A stretch of DNA of 64,000 nt from UBA3069 sp050633465 (GCA_050633465.1 JBOEGO010000002.1:310001-374000); one strand, 5' to 3'; numbered from the stretch's first letter, positions 8,842 through 18,208 are shown. The notes: generated by a model not told the origin, from the letters alone. Made by a program: numbers and translations.

Positions 8842-10551
8842 ATGACACGCCACCTTATCACCTCGGCCATTCCCTATATCAATGGCATCAAACATCTGGG
8901 CAACCTTGTGGGCAGCCAACTGCCCGCCGATCTGTTCGCCCGCTACCAGCGTGGCCGTGGCCGCGAGGTGCTGTTCCTCTGCGCCACCGACGAACACGGC
9001 ACCCCCGCCGAACTGGCCGCCGCCAAGGCAGGCAAACCCGTGGCCGAATACTGCGCCGAAATGCACGCGGTGCAGGCCGAAATCGCGCAGGGGTTCCGCC
9101 TGTCTTTTGATCACTTCGGGCGCTCCTCCAGCATGGCCAACCAGAAACTGACCCAGCATTTCGCAGGCCAGCTGGACAAGGCCGGATTGATCCGCGAAGT
9201 CGTTGAAAAACAGATGTATTCCCATGCCGATGGCCGCTTCCTGCCGGACAGGTATATCGAAGGAACCTGCCCCAACTGCGGTTTTGAATCCGCGCGCGGC
9301 GATCAATGCGACAACTGCACCAAACAGCTGGACCCGACCGACCTGATCAACCCGCACTCTACCATTTCCGGCTCTACCGATCTGGAACAGCGCGAAACCA
9401 AACACCTGTATCTGTGCCAGTCGCAAATGCGCGACCAGTTGCAGGCATGGATCGACAGCAAACACGACTGGCCGATCCTGACCACCTCGATTGCCAAAAA
9501 ATGGCTGAACGATGGTGACGGCCTACAGGATCGCGGCATCACCCGTGATCTGGATTGGGGCGTGCCGGTGATGAAGGGCGACGCCCCATGGCCGGGGATG
9601 GAGGGCAAGGTCTTCTACGTCTGGTTCGACGCGCCGATCGAATATATCGCCAGCGCGCAGGAATGGGTCGATGCCGGAAAAGGCAGCGACTGGGAACGCT
9701 GGTGGCGCACCGACAAGGGCGCGGATGATGTGACCTATACCCAATTCATGGGCAAGGATAACGTGCCGTTTCATACACTTAGCTTCCCCGCGACCATATT
9801 GGGGTCGGATGAGCCATGGAAACTGGTCGATTACATCAAATCCTTTAACTACCTGAATTATGATGGTGGCCAGTTCTCTACCTCGCGCGGGCGCGGCGTG
9901 TTCATGGATCAGGCGCTGTCAATCCTGCCCGCCGATTACTGGCGCTGGTGGTTGCTGTCCCATGCGCCCGAATCCTCGGATTCCGAATTCACATGGGAAA
10001 ATTTCCAGGCCAGCGTGAACAAGGATCTGGCCGATGTGCTGGGCAATTTCGTGTCCCGCGTCACCAAATTCTGCCGTTCCAAGTATGGCGAAGCCGTGCC
10101 CGCCGGCCCCGATTACGGCCCGCAGGAAAACGCCGCAATCGACGCATTGCAAACCCGCCTTGCCGCATACCAGACCCATATGGAACAGATGGAGGTGCGC
10201 AAATCCGCGGCCGAACTGCGGGCAATCTGGGCCATTGGCAATGAATACCTGCAAGAGGCCGCGCCCTGGTCCACCTTTAAAACAGATCCCGAAACCGCCG
10301 CCATGCAGGTGCGTTTCGCGCTGAACCTGATCCCGTTTTATGCGGTGCTGTCCGCGCCGTTTATCCCCGATGCCGCCGACACCATGTTGACCGCCATGGG
10401 GGTGGATGCCCGGTGGCCCAGCGATGTCAGCGCCGCCCTGACCCGCCTTGCGCCCGATCACGCATTCACCGTGCCCGACAACCTGTTCAGCAAAATCACC
10501 GATGACCAGCGCACCGAATGGCAGGACCGTTTCGCAGGCACCCGCGATTGA
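8842..10551 (+). CDS. metG: Methionine--tRNA ligase
   Basis: A 569-residue class I aminoacyl-tRNA synthetase that charges tRNA-Met with methionine using ATP. The N-terminal signature is PYINGIKHLGN, with HLGN at residues 18-21 standing for HIGH. A zinc knuckle is made by CPNC (143-146) and CDNC (156-159). The second signature has the form FSTSRGRG instead of KMSKS, as in the MetG subgroup of many bacteria. The protein ends after the anticodon-binding helical domain with no C-terminal tRNA-binding extension. It is preceded by AGGA and is transcribed alone, between RTX genes. Confidence 0.96.
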   Translation: MTRHLITSAIPYINGIKHLGNLVGSQLPADLFARYQRGRGREVLFLCATDEHGTPAELAAAKAGKPVAEYCAEMHAVQAEIAQGFRLSFDHFGRSSSMANQKLTQHFAGQLDKAGLIREVVEKQMYSHADGRFLPDRYIEGTCPNCGFESARGDQCDNCTKQLDPTDLINPHSTISGSTDLEQRETKHLYLCQSQMRDQLQAWIDSKHDWPILTTSIAKKWLNDGDGLQDRGITRDLDWGVPVMKGDAPWPGMEGKVFYVWFDAPIEYIASAQEWVDAGKGSDWERWWRTDKGADDVTYTQFMGKDNVPFHTLSFPATILGSDEPWKLVDYIKSFNYLNYDGGQFSTSRGRGVFMDQALSILPADYWRWWLLSHAPESSDSEFTWENFQASVNKDLADVLGNFVSRVTKFCRSKYGEAVPAGPDYGPQENAAIDALQTRLAAYQTHMEQMEVRKSAAELRAIWAIGNEYLQEAAPWSTFKTDPETAAMQVRFALNLIPFYAVLSAPFIPDAADTMLTAMGVDARWPSDVSAALTRLAPDHAFTVPDNLFSKITDDQRTEWQDRFAGTRD

Positions 10552-10578
10552 TCTGCGGGGCATTTGCGGGTCATCTGC

Positions 10579-10600
10579 GGGCGGGTGGCAACACCCGCCC
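10579..10600. terminator. Hairpin between convergent genes, likely bidirectional terminator
   Basis: Perfect 9-bp stem GGGCGGGTG / CACCCGCCC with a GCAA loop, midway between the metG stop and the stop of the convergent serralysin-like gene. There is no T-tract, so the terminator role is inferred from position. Confidence 0.5.
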
Positions 10601-10603
10601 CGA

Positions 10604-12517
10604 TCACGCCAATAAGGTCACATCGTCAAACAGCAGTATTTCGATGCTGCTCAGCACATCCTGATCACCGCTGGCCATTTCGGTCACCTGCCAGTCGCCG
10701 CTGCCCAGATCGACAACGATGAAATCGCCCCTGTCGAACCCTCTGAAATCAACGGTATCGCTGCCGCTGCCGCCCTCGATCGTGTCCTCGCCGTCAAAGC
10801 TGTGAAACAGAAACCTGTCGTCGCCCGCGCCGCCGCGCAGCAGGTCGTTGCGCCCGCCGCCGTCAATCACATCCGCCCCGTCGCGCCCGAAAACAAAGTT
10901 GCGATAATCGTCGCCGCTTAGCACATCATCATGCCCCGATCCGCCCAGCCGCTCGACCCCGCTGAACGTGTCGCCCGTGGCATGCCCCCCCGATGCGCTG
11001 CCCGTGGCCAGATCAACCAGAACCCCGGTATCCGAACGCCGGTAATCCAGCATATCCTTGCCATCGCCGCCCGTGATCACATCCGCGCCAGCGCCGCCCG
11101 CCAGAATATCCACCCCCGCGCCGCCACTGATGGTATCACCGCCCGCGCCGCCATAGATATAGTTGCGCCCGCCATCGCCGCTTAATGTGTCGCCGTGATC
11201 CGACCCATGCAGCCATTCAACGGATGCAAACTGGTCTCCCGCCGCATCGCCGCCCGATGCCGTGCCCGCCCCCAGATCAACCGCAACAGCCGCGCCCGAG
11301 CGGCGGTAATCCAGCATATCCAACCCGTCACCGCCCATCATGCTGTCGCCGCCTGCGCCGCCCTCGAAACGGTCATTGCCGCTGCCACCATCCAGCGTAT
11401 CCGCACCCAGCCCGCCAAACAGAACGTCATTGCCCGCCTCGCCCAGCAGGCTGTCGTCGCCCTGATTGCCATGGCTCCTGTCGTCGCCCGCGCCGCCATA
11501 CAGGCGGTCCGCCCCGTCAAAGCCGCGCAACACATCCGCACCGGCCCCCGCCGCCAGTTCATTGCCCGCATCATTGCCGTTCAACACATCATCGCCACTG
11601 CCCGTGGCCGCGTTTTCAATCACCACCCCATTGGCAATGCTGAACCCGCCCGAAATTCCGCCAGCCGCAGATATGAAACCGCCACCGCCCAAGGCGTAAT
11701 CCAATGTCGCCGCGCGCAGATCAATCACGCTGTCGCGGGTGCCGGAATAGGTGATCGCATCCAACCCGCCCGTGTCCCAAATCGCCTGCCATGCGCTGCC
11801 CACCGCGTTGCCATCTGGCAATACATAGGTGTTATCGCCGCTGTTATGGGTGGTATTGGGACCATAAACCGCCTGCAACACGGCAATATCCAATGCCATA
11901 GGCCCGGATTGATGCCCGTAATCAAAACTGACAGCAGGCGCACCCAGATAGCCGTCATTGAACGACATCGTGGTGTAAACACCCTGATTCAAATCGAAAT
12001 CACCATAATCGCCAAAGGGCGCGCTGACCCCCGCCATCAGGCTGCCCGCATGGGGATAATCCAGCCCCAGCGCATATAAAACCTGCTGCACAATGGTGAC
12101 AGACCCCAGCCCGCCATGTTCCAACCCGCCACTGGCGTTCCAGCCATAGCCACCCGCGTTGAACACCCCGATGCTGGGGTTGCTGCCCGATGGCCCCTGC
12201 ATGTGCCCCAAATCGCCCGCGCCAGACAGTTCATTTTCATCCAGCACCAGTTGAAAATCCGCATTCGGATCATTGGTTTCAACGAATGTGACATTGGCCA
12301 CCGCCGATATCAGCGCCAGCGCCTCCATGAATTTCTGGGTTTCATAATTGCTCCATCCGTCCGAGGTGACAGCGTTCAACGTGGTCCCGTCCGGCGCGAA
12401 ATAAACCGTGATCACACTGCCCGCGCCATGGCGCGTGCTGCCACTGTCCAGCGCCCCCAACAGCGCCGGATCGGCGGCGGCAACGGCTGGTGCCGTGATA
12501 TCTGTAACATCTGACAT
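10604..12517 (-). CDS. Serralysin-like (M10) RTX protein with degenerate zinc site
   Basis: A 637-residue protein whose first 260 residues have the plan of serralysin-type M10 metalloproteases. There is an N-terminal VITVYFAPDG, GLEHGGLGSVT before the active-site helix, ALGLDYPH after it, the Met-turn region TTMSFNDGY (Met184) and the ALDIAVLQAVYG helix. The zinc motif HExxHxxGxxH is not there. In its place residues 144-154 read QQVLYALGLDY, so all three histidines and the catalytic glutamate are changed, and a peptidase function is unlikely. The C-terminal part holds RTX nonapeptides and an internal ~89-residue duplication (each copy with MLDYRRS and VDL). It would be type I-exported. The ATG at 12517 has GAGGCGAG upstream. 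Confidence 0.88.
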   Translation of the reverse strand: MSDVTDITAPAVAAADPALLGALDSGSTRHGAGSVITVYFAPDGTTLNAVTSDGWSNYETQKFMEALALISAVANVTFVETNDPNADFQLVLDENELSGAGDLGHMQGPSGSNPSIGVFNAGGYGWNASGGLEHGGLGSVTIVQQVLYALGLDYPHAGSLMAGVSAPFGDYGDFDLNQGVYTTMSFNDGYLGAPAVSFDYGHQSGPMALDIAVLQAVYGPNTTHNSGDNTYVLPDGNAVGSAWQAIWDTGGLDAITYSGTRDSVIDLRAATLDYALGGGGFISAAGGISGGFSIANGVVIENAATGSGDDVLNGNDAGNELAAGAGADVLRGFDGADRLYGGAGDDRSHGNQGDDSLLGEAGNDVLFGGLGADTLDGGSGNDRFEGGAGGDSMMGGDGLDMLDYRRSGAAVAVDLGAGTASGGDAAGDQFASVEWLHGSDHGDTLSGDGGRNYIYGGAGGDTISGGAGVDILAGGAGADVITGGDGKDMLDYRRSDTGVLVDLATGSASGGHATGDTFSGVERLGGSGHDDVLSGDDYRNFVFGRDGADVIDGGGRNDLLRGGAGDDRFLFHSFDGEDTIEGGSGSDTVDFRGFDRGDFIVVDLGSGDWQVTEMASGDQDVLSSIEILLFDDVTLLA

Positions 12518-12628
12518 GGCTCGCCTCGCAAATCCGGCCGCTGCTGCAACCATGCACGCAGGGTAACAGCGCCCCGCCACAGTTCAATCCTGATCTGGCC
12601 GCCGCCGCCCCGGTCGCAAACCGAATGC

Positions 12629-12664
12629 AAAAACGCAAAACGCCCCGCGAAAAACCGCAGGGCG
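12629..12664 (-). terminator. Intrinsic terminator of tRNA-Leu
   Basis: On the minus strand a 9-bp stem, CGCCCTGCG with CGCGGGGCG (one T-G pair, loop GTTTTT), is followed by TTTTGCG and TTTTT. It lies 22 bases after the encoded CCA of the tRNA. Confidence 0.85.
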
Positions 12665-12685
12665 CTTTGCATAGATCAGTCACCT

Positions 12686-12771
12686 TGGTACCCACGGCCG
12701 GACTCGAACCGGCACGGCTTTCCAGCCTAGAGATTTTAAGTCTCCTGTGTCTACCATTCCACCACGCGGGC
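12686..12771 (-). tRNA. tRNA-Leu (anticodon UAA)
   Basis: The minus strand folds as a class II tRNA of 86 bases. The acceptor stem GCCCGCG pairs with CGTGGGT (two G-T pairs). The discriminator is A and the CCA end is encoded. The anticodon arm is GGAGA-CTTAAAA-TCTCT, giving anticodon TAA, which reads UUA/UUG leucine codons. The T arm is GCCGG-TTCGAGT-CCGGC. The long variable arm is typical for leucine tRNAs. An intrinsic terminator follows. Confidence 0.97.
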
Positions 12772-12826
12772 CAAGGTGGCGCGACAATAGCCATCCTGCC
12801 CCGCGTGTAAACCGCCGATGCGCGCC

Positions 12827-14788
12827 TTACAGCACGAAATCGGTGGCCGTCACGCCGCCCGTGACACCGGCCAGATACAGGGTGGCATCGGTGGTGCCGT
12901 TGCCGTCCTCGTCGAAATAGACAACCGTGGTGCCCGCACCCGACACGACAAACCGCATTTCCTGCGCGCCGCTGCCGGTAAACGCCGCCCCGCCAAGGAA
13001 AGTAAACGCCGATTCATCGCCAATGCCGGACACGTCGACCAGATCGGCACCGCTTTCGAAATCCGAAACCCGATCGCCCAGCGCCCCGTCCCAGATGTCA
13101 TCGACGCTTTCGAATACGAACACATCATCGCCGGATTTCCCCTGCAAGATGTCGCGCCCCTCGCCGCCGTAAATCACGTCATTGCCCGCGCCGCCAACCA
13201 CGACATCCTGGCCCTGACCGCCCAACAGCGTGTCATTGCCATTCTGCCCCAGCACGCGGTCGTCATCCGCGCCTCCGTCCAGAAAATCATTGCCGTTGCT
13301 GCCCGCGACCAGATCGTCACCGGCATCGCCATACGCCTCGTCGTCACCCGACTGGCCCGCGATGGTGTCATCGCCGCTGCCGCCCGTGATGGTGTCATCC
13401 CCCGCGCCGCCTTTCAGTTCGTCAATACCCAGACCGCCCGCGATATCATCATCACCGGTGCCACCATAAACCGTGTCATCGCCCCCGGCCGCGTCCAGCG
13501 CATTATGGCCGCTGTTGCCCGTGATCAGTTCCGCATCATCGCTGCCGGTCACATTGGCGTTTGAGGCACCAATCAGATATACCTCTTCGACGCCGCCGAC
13601 CAATACCACATCTTCGCGCGCATAAACCGTATCATTGCCCGTCCAGCCGTCGATCACCGCATTGGCGTCATCCACGTAAAACAGATCGTCATCTGTGCCG
13701 CCGGTAATGGTGCCCGCAACCGTGCCGCCCCAACCGATGTAAACATTTGTGCCCGCATCAAAATTCACATCACCACCGATGCTGCCGGAATTGCGGATGA
13801 TATCATTGCCGCTGCCCGCCGCGACATCGCCCGCAACATGGCCACCATCCAGCACGAACAGATCATCGTTACCGCCCAGATACAGCGAATCGCTGTAATC
13901 TCCGGACCCGCGCACAGTATCATTGCCCCAACTTGTGACGATGGCACCAGTGAACAACCCGTCATTCACCACCAGATCGTCACCATAGCCAACATTCAGA
14001 TCGCCATAAATCGCCCCATAATTCTCGATGCGGTCATCGTCATCATAGCTGCTGATATCACCAAAAATCTGGCCGGTCACCGAATTGGTCAATGCCGAGG
14101 TCGCGTTATAGGATGACAGAAATAATTCACCGTTGATGATGCCGCTGTTTACAATCTCGATTGCCGCACTGGCCACCGGGCCGCCATCATACCCCCCGCC
14201 ACCCGCGTAAACCGCATAGCCGCCTTCGCCCGTGATCGTGCCGGAATTGTTCAGATACAAACTGTGGCGCGAGGAATAGACACCGTAATTGCCGCCCGTG
14301 ATCTCGCCCGTGTTGACCACACTGGAATCCAGCCCGGTTTCACCATAGAGCGTAAGCCCGTTGTTATTCATGCCTGAAATCGTGCCGCTGTTATAAATCT
14401 GGGCACTGTCGCCCGAATTGCGGATGCCGCTGTAGGTGCCGTTGATCTGGCCCATATTGTAAAACACATTGTCGCTGCCCCATGCGGCAATCGCGTCCTG
14501 CGATGCAAAGGCATTGGTGACGCTGCCGGTTTCGCCAATCACAATGGAATAATCGCCAATCCCCAGCTCATCGTGGCTGCCCAGCGATGTCCCCGACATA
14601 ATAAGCCCGTAATTGCGGCCCATGATTTCGCCATTGATGCGCATGGCAACACCGTAATTGGAGCCGGTCACCGATACCGCGCTTGACCCGCCCAGAAAGT
14701 GCCCGCCATCTTCGGATACGAAAAAATAATCCCCGCTGTTTAACGTGGGTGCCGTGGTCAAAATGCTGGTGGTTACGATGGTGGCCAT
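12827..14788 (-). CDS. RTX protein 2: beta-helix repeats plus RTX domain
   Basis: A 653-residue relative of RTX1. About residues 40-340 consist of beta-helix turns such as IYNSGTISG, VVNTGEITG, LNNSGTITG and IRNSGSIGGDV. The linker has DDLFYVDDAN and a VEEVYLIG strand. It is followed by about thirteen calcium-binding nonapeptides (GGTGDDDIAGGLGIDEL type) and the M10-type C-terminal domain with DRVSDFESGADLVDV, ending in TDFVL. There is no Sec signal peptide; GGAG precedes the ATG at 14788. It has the longest beta-helix of the group, and several strands are unusually rich in Tyr and Asp. The stop lies about 55 bases upstream of the tRNA-Leu 5' end. Confidence 0.9.
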   Translation of the reverse strand: MATIVTTSILTTAPTLNSGDYFFVSEDGGHFLGGSSAVSVTGSNYGVAMRINGEIMGRNYGLIMSGTSLGSHDELGIGDYSIVIGETGSVTNAFASQDAIAAWGSDNVFYNMGQINGTYSGIRNSGDSAQIYNSGTISGMNNNGLTLYGETGLDSSVVNTGEITGGNYGVYSSRHSLYLNNSGTITGEGGYAVYAGGGGYDGGPVASAAIEIVNSGIINGELFLSSYNATSALTNSVTGQIFGDISSYDDDDRIENYGAIYGDLNVGYGDDLVVNDGLFTGAIVTSWGNDTVRGSGDYSDSLYLGGNDDLFVLDGGHVAGDVAAGSGNDIIRNSGSIGGDVNFDAGTNVYIGWGGTVAGTITGGTDDDLFYVDDANAVIDGWTGNDTVYAREDVVLVGGVEEVYLIGASNANVTGSDDAELITGNSGHNALDAAGGDDTVYGGTGDDDIAGGLGIDELKGGAGDDTITGGSGDDTIAGQSGDDEAYGDAGDDLVAGSNGNDFLDGGADDDRVLGQNGNDTLLGGQGQDVVVGGAGNDVIYGGEGRDILQGKSGDDVFVFESVDDIWDGALGDRVSDFESGADLVDVSGIGDESAFTFLGGAAFTGSGAQEMRFVVSGAGTTVVYFDEDGNGTTDATLYLAGVTGGVTATDFVL

Positions 14789-14866
14789 TGAAAATGCTCC
14801 GTTCTTTCAAATTGCTGGTTATGGAAACGGCCCGCCACCCCGGCGGGCCATCAGTGTGTGGCCGGA

Positions 14867-16381
14867 TCAAAGGATGAAATCATCCGCCGACAATGTTGTG
14901 ATGTTCAATACGGTGACACGCGCATCGGCGCTGCCATCGCCATTGGTGTCCATATCAACCAATGCATGGCCCGTGCCCGTCACGATATATCGCAACTCCA
15001 TCCCGCCGCCGCCGGTGAATGCGGCCGTGCCACGGAATGTGAACGCCGCATCGCCGATATCGGTCAAATCAATCACGTCCTGCCCGGATACGAAATCAAG
15101 GATACGGTCGTTGGTGGTGCCAAATGCCGCGTCATCCACGGTTTCGAACACAAATGTATCATTGCCCGCGCCGCCCTTCATCAGGTCGCTGCCGCGCCCG
15201 CCGATGATGCGGTCATCGCCGGTGCCGCCGACGATCAGATCATCCTGATAGCCGCCGATCAGGGTGTCGTTGCCCTCGTTGCCGTTCAGCGTGTCGGCGG
15301 ATGTGCCGCCATCCATGTAATCGTTGCCGTCCGATCCGCGCAACACATCCGCGCCCGCCATGCCCTCCAGCACGTCATCGCCGGCGCGCCCGTTCAGGCT
15401 GTCGTTGCCCTCGCCGCCGGTCAGCGCGTTGTCACCGACATTGCCATAAATATCGTTGGCGCCGCTGTCGCCTGTCGCGCCAATGTCACCGCTGCCCAGC
15501 AGGGTGATCACCTCTATCCCGTCCAGCGCCACAATATCACCGCGGGCATATACGGTATCCACGCCTGCGCCACCGTCGACCTCGGCTCCGGCCTGATCCA
15601 CCCAGAACCTATCATCGCCGCCCTCGCCGTAAATCACCCCCGTCACGCTGCCACCAAAGCCGCGAAACTGGTCCGCGCCGTCACCCGTATATATATCGCC
15701 CATCATCGTGCCGCTGTTCACGACCAGATCGTCGAACGCACCACTGGCATTCACATCCCCCACAATCATGCCGTCATTGCGCAGTCGCAATGCGCTGTTG
15801 AATGCAAAAACCGCCTGCGTGCTGCCCTGTATCAATCCCGTGTTGATCAGATCATTGCCATAGCCGCTGTCGGTGCTCAGCATCCGCACCCCGAATCCTT
15901 GGGCCGTGATGCTGCCAGCGTTGATCAGCAAGGCCTGACCGTTACCGGGGGCCATATGGACCGCCCCATAACCAATCGATGTGGAATTCGCAGCCACAGT
16001 GCCGCTGTTGTTGAAATAGAGATCTGCCCCCGCATCCGACGCAGCCAGATCGACAACATAGGCCCCCGTGCCGCCAATCAACCCTGCATTGACAACCGCA
16101 ACCACGTCTTCAGCTTCGACGTTCACCGCCGACAACCCGTAACTGGTGACCGATCCGCTCTCGCCAACGATAATTTCGATAAAACGGACATTCGTCAGCC
16201 CGATCGCATCGCCGTTGAACGCGGTGACCGATCCCAAAAGGTGCAATTCATGATTGCCACTGACCGCAATGACCGAACCGCTGGTGGTGAACAACTCCCC
16301 CCCGAACCCCAGATAAAAATCATCACTGGGGCCAAGGTCGATCTGGGTCGAAGAAGAGGTCAGCAAAGATTGCAAAGCCAT
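14867..16381 (-). CDS. RTX protein 3: beta-helix repeats plus RTX domain
   Basis: A 504-residue protein with the same plan: an N-terminal strand MALQSLLTSSSTQIDLG, beta-helix turns (FNNSGTVAAN, LINAGSITAQG, LINTGLIQG, VVNSGTMMGDI), and a linker with DDRFWVDQAG, VDGGAG and VDTVYARGD. About eight RTX nonapeptides follow, then the M10-type end (DRILDFVSGQDVIDL ... DDFIL). It is a close paralogue of RTX4 just upstream, sharing the MALQ start, VGESGS, the whole linker and the C-terminal domain, while the beta-helix faces differ. The two probably arose by tandem duplication. It would be exported by a type I system encoded elsewhere. Confidence 0.9.
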   Translation of the reverse strand: MALQSLLTSSSTQIDLGPSDDFYLGFGGELFTTSGSVIAVSGNHELHLLGSVTAFNGDAIGLTNVRFIEIIVGESGSVTSYGLSAVNVEAEDVVAVVNAGLIGGTGAYVVDLAASDAGADLYFNNSGTVAANSTSIGYGAVHMAPGNGQALLINAGSITAQGFGVRMLSTDSGYGNDLINTGLIQGSTQAVFAFNSALRLRNDGMIVGDVNASGAFDDLVVNSGTMMGDIYTGDGADQFRGFGGSVTGVIYGEGGDDRFWVDQAGAEVDGGAGVDTVYARGDIVALDGIEVITLLGSGDIGATGDSGANDIYGNVGDNALTGGEGNDSLNGRAGDDVLEGMAGADVLRGSDGNDYMDGGTSADTLNGNEGNDTLIGGYQDDLIVGGTGDDRIIGGRGSDLMKGGAGNDTFVFETVDDAAFGTTNDRILDFVSGQDVIDLTDIGDAAFTFRGTAAFTGGGGMELRYIVTGTGHALVDMDTNGDGSADARVTVLNITTLSADDFIL

Positions 16382-16663
16382 TTCAAAATCCCTTCAAAAA
16401 TAACAGGTGCCTGCGCACCGCGAACAATCCGTTTTCACCGCCTGAAAAAAACGGCGGGGGTTTTGTCGTTTGGCCCAAAAATCGCGGGGCAGGTTCAAAT
16501 CCGAATAAAAACTGGCAAATTGCGAAAACACTTGGCCCAAGGCTGTCGTAAACCTTGGTTAAGATCAAGGATTTTGACCGCAAAGTCAGGGTTTCCAGAC
16601 CCCGAAACCGCATTTGGCCGGTGCATATCAATCACGGATTGAATCCGCGACCACGCCACCAGC

Positions 16664-18208
16664 CTAAAGGTAAAAATCACCCACAGTCAGGGCCGTGGTA
16701 TCCAGAACGATGACCCGCGCATCAATGCCGCCGTCGCCGTCCAGATCCATATCGACCAATGCATGACCCGTGGCCGTCACGCTGTATCGCAGCTCGGCCA
16801 TACCAGCGTGCGAAAACCCGCCCGTGCCCAGAAATGCAAACGCCCCGTCCACCATATCGCTCAGGTCGATCACATCCCACCCATGGGTGAAATCCAGAAT
16901 GCGCGCCGTCGATACGCCAAATTCCACATCCGCCAAGGCCTGAAACACAAAGGCATCGCGCCCCGCGCCGCCCTGCAACAGATCATTACCCGCCCCGCCG
17001 ATGATCACATCATTGCCGATGCCCCCCACCAACAAATCGTCGCCCGTGTTGCCAATCAGCGTGTCATTGCCAACCCCGCCGTTCAACGTGTCATTCCCCG
17101 TGCCGCCATCCAGATGGTCATTGCCCGAACCGCCCAGCAAAATGTCATCGCCCGTCATACCGTCCAGCACATCGTCGCCCGCCCGCCCGTTCAACCTGTC
17201 GTTGCCCCGCGCGCCCAGCAGTGCGTTGTCGCCGGTATTGCCATAAATGTCGTTGTCCCCCAGATCGCCCGTGGCGCTGATGTCATCCCCACCCTGAAGG
17301 ATGATCACCTCGACCCCGTCCAGCGCCACAACGTCATTGCGGGCGTAAACCGTATCCTGCCCCGCGCCGCCATCCACCTCTGCGCCCGCCTGATCCAGCC
17401 AGATTTTATCGTCACCCTCCTCGCCGTAGATCACGCCAACAACCGTGCCGCCAAAGCCGCGAAATTCATCATTGCCTTCGCCCATCAACACATCGCCATT
17501 CACGCTGCCGGTGTTGATCATCACATCATCATAGGCACCCGTCGCCCGCAGACCGCCCGAAATCACACCCAGGTTGTCCAACCGCATCGCGCCCGCTGTT
17601 GCAAACACGCCGTATCCGGCGCTGGAAATCACCCCGGTGTTTTCGACGAATACCCGCAATACGTCACTGGCTGCGCCCGTCGCACTGACCATCACCCCAT
17701 GCCCCGAAGACGTGATCGTGCCGGAATTCGCAACACGTAAATAGCCGCCCCCGGCCGCCAAAACCGCCGCGGCAGAGATGGGCAATACCGTGTTCGCGCT
17801 GATCGTGCCGCTGTTGTCCATCTGAATGTTCGCCGCACCGTCACTGGCCGACATGGTGATACCATTGGCTTCTGTCGCGCTGATCATCCCCGCATTGCTC
17901 AGCACCATGGCCTCGCTTGCCCATAGCTCCACAGCCTGATCATAAAAACTGCTCAACGACCCGCTCTCGCCCACTATGACCTCGGCGAATGTGCTGGATT
18001 GCAGGTCAATTGCATCAGCGTAAAACGCACTGACCACGCCAAGAATATGCAACTTGTGCCAGCCGCCCGATGATACGATCGCATCCGCTTCGGTGACCAA
18101 CTCGCCCCTCGGTCCCAGATAGAAATCATCGCCCGCGCGATAAGACCCATCCCCCGCAACCAGCACCACCTGCGTTGTGGAAATGGTGAACAATGTCTGC
18201 AATGCCAT
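16664..18208 (-). CDS. RTX protein 4: beta-helix repeats plus RTX domain
   Basis: A 514-residue paralogue of RTX3. The start is set at the ATG at 18208, preceded by AAGGAA, which gives the same MALQ N-terminus; the longer frame to 18337 adds 43 unrelated residues. Beta-helix turns include MDNSGTISAN, VANSGTITSSG, VENTGVISSAG and MINTGSVNGDV. The linker has DDKIWLDQAG and VDGGAGQDTVYARND. About eleven regular RTX nonapeptides (GGTGNDTLNGGVGNDTL type) follow, then an M10-type C-terminal domain ending in VGDFYL. No Sec signal is seen. It is the upstream member of the minus-strand RTX array; about 280 bases without a gene separate it from RTX3. Confidence 0.9.
   Translation of the reverse strand: MALQTLFTISTTQVVLVAGDGSYRAGDDFYLGPRGELVTEADAIVSSGGWHKLHILGVVSAFYADAIDLQSSTFAEVIVGESGSLSSFYDQAVELWASEAMVLSNAGMISATEANGITMSASDGAANIQMDNSGTISANTVLPISAAAVLAAGGGYLRVANSGTITSSGHGVMVSATGAASDVLRVFVENTGVISSAGYGVFATAGAMRLDNLGVISGGLRATGAYDDVMINTGSVNGDVLMGEGNDEFRGFGGTVVGVIYGEEGDDKIWLDQAGAEVDGGAGQDTVYARNDVVALDGVEVIILQGGDDISATGDLGDNDIYGNTGDNALLGARGNDRLNGRAGDDVLDGMTGDDILLGGSGNDHLDGGTGNDTLNGGVGNDTLIGNTGDDLLVGGIGNDVIIGGAGNDLLQGGAGRDAFVFQALADVEFGVSTARILDFTHGWDVIDLSDMVDGAFAFLGTGGFSHAGMAELRYSVTATGHALVDMDLDGDGGIDARVIVLDTTALTVGDFYL

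Noticed and set aside
13170..13500. CRISPR-like periodicity
   Set aside because: The regular spacing is the 27-base RTX nonapeptide period in coding DNA; the units are degenerate and lack spacers.
14858..16642. 594-codon open frame on the plus strand opposite RTX3
   Set aside because: It is the mirror of the Gly/Asp-rich RTX coding sequence, has no start context or domain, and similar long mirror frames occur opposite the other RTX genes (for example 11195-12079 and 16763-17740).
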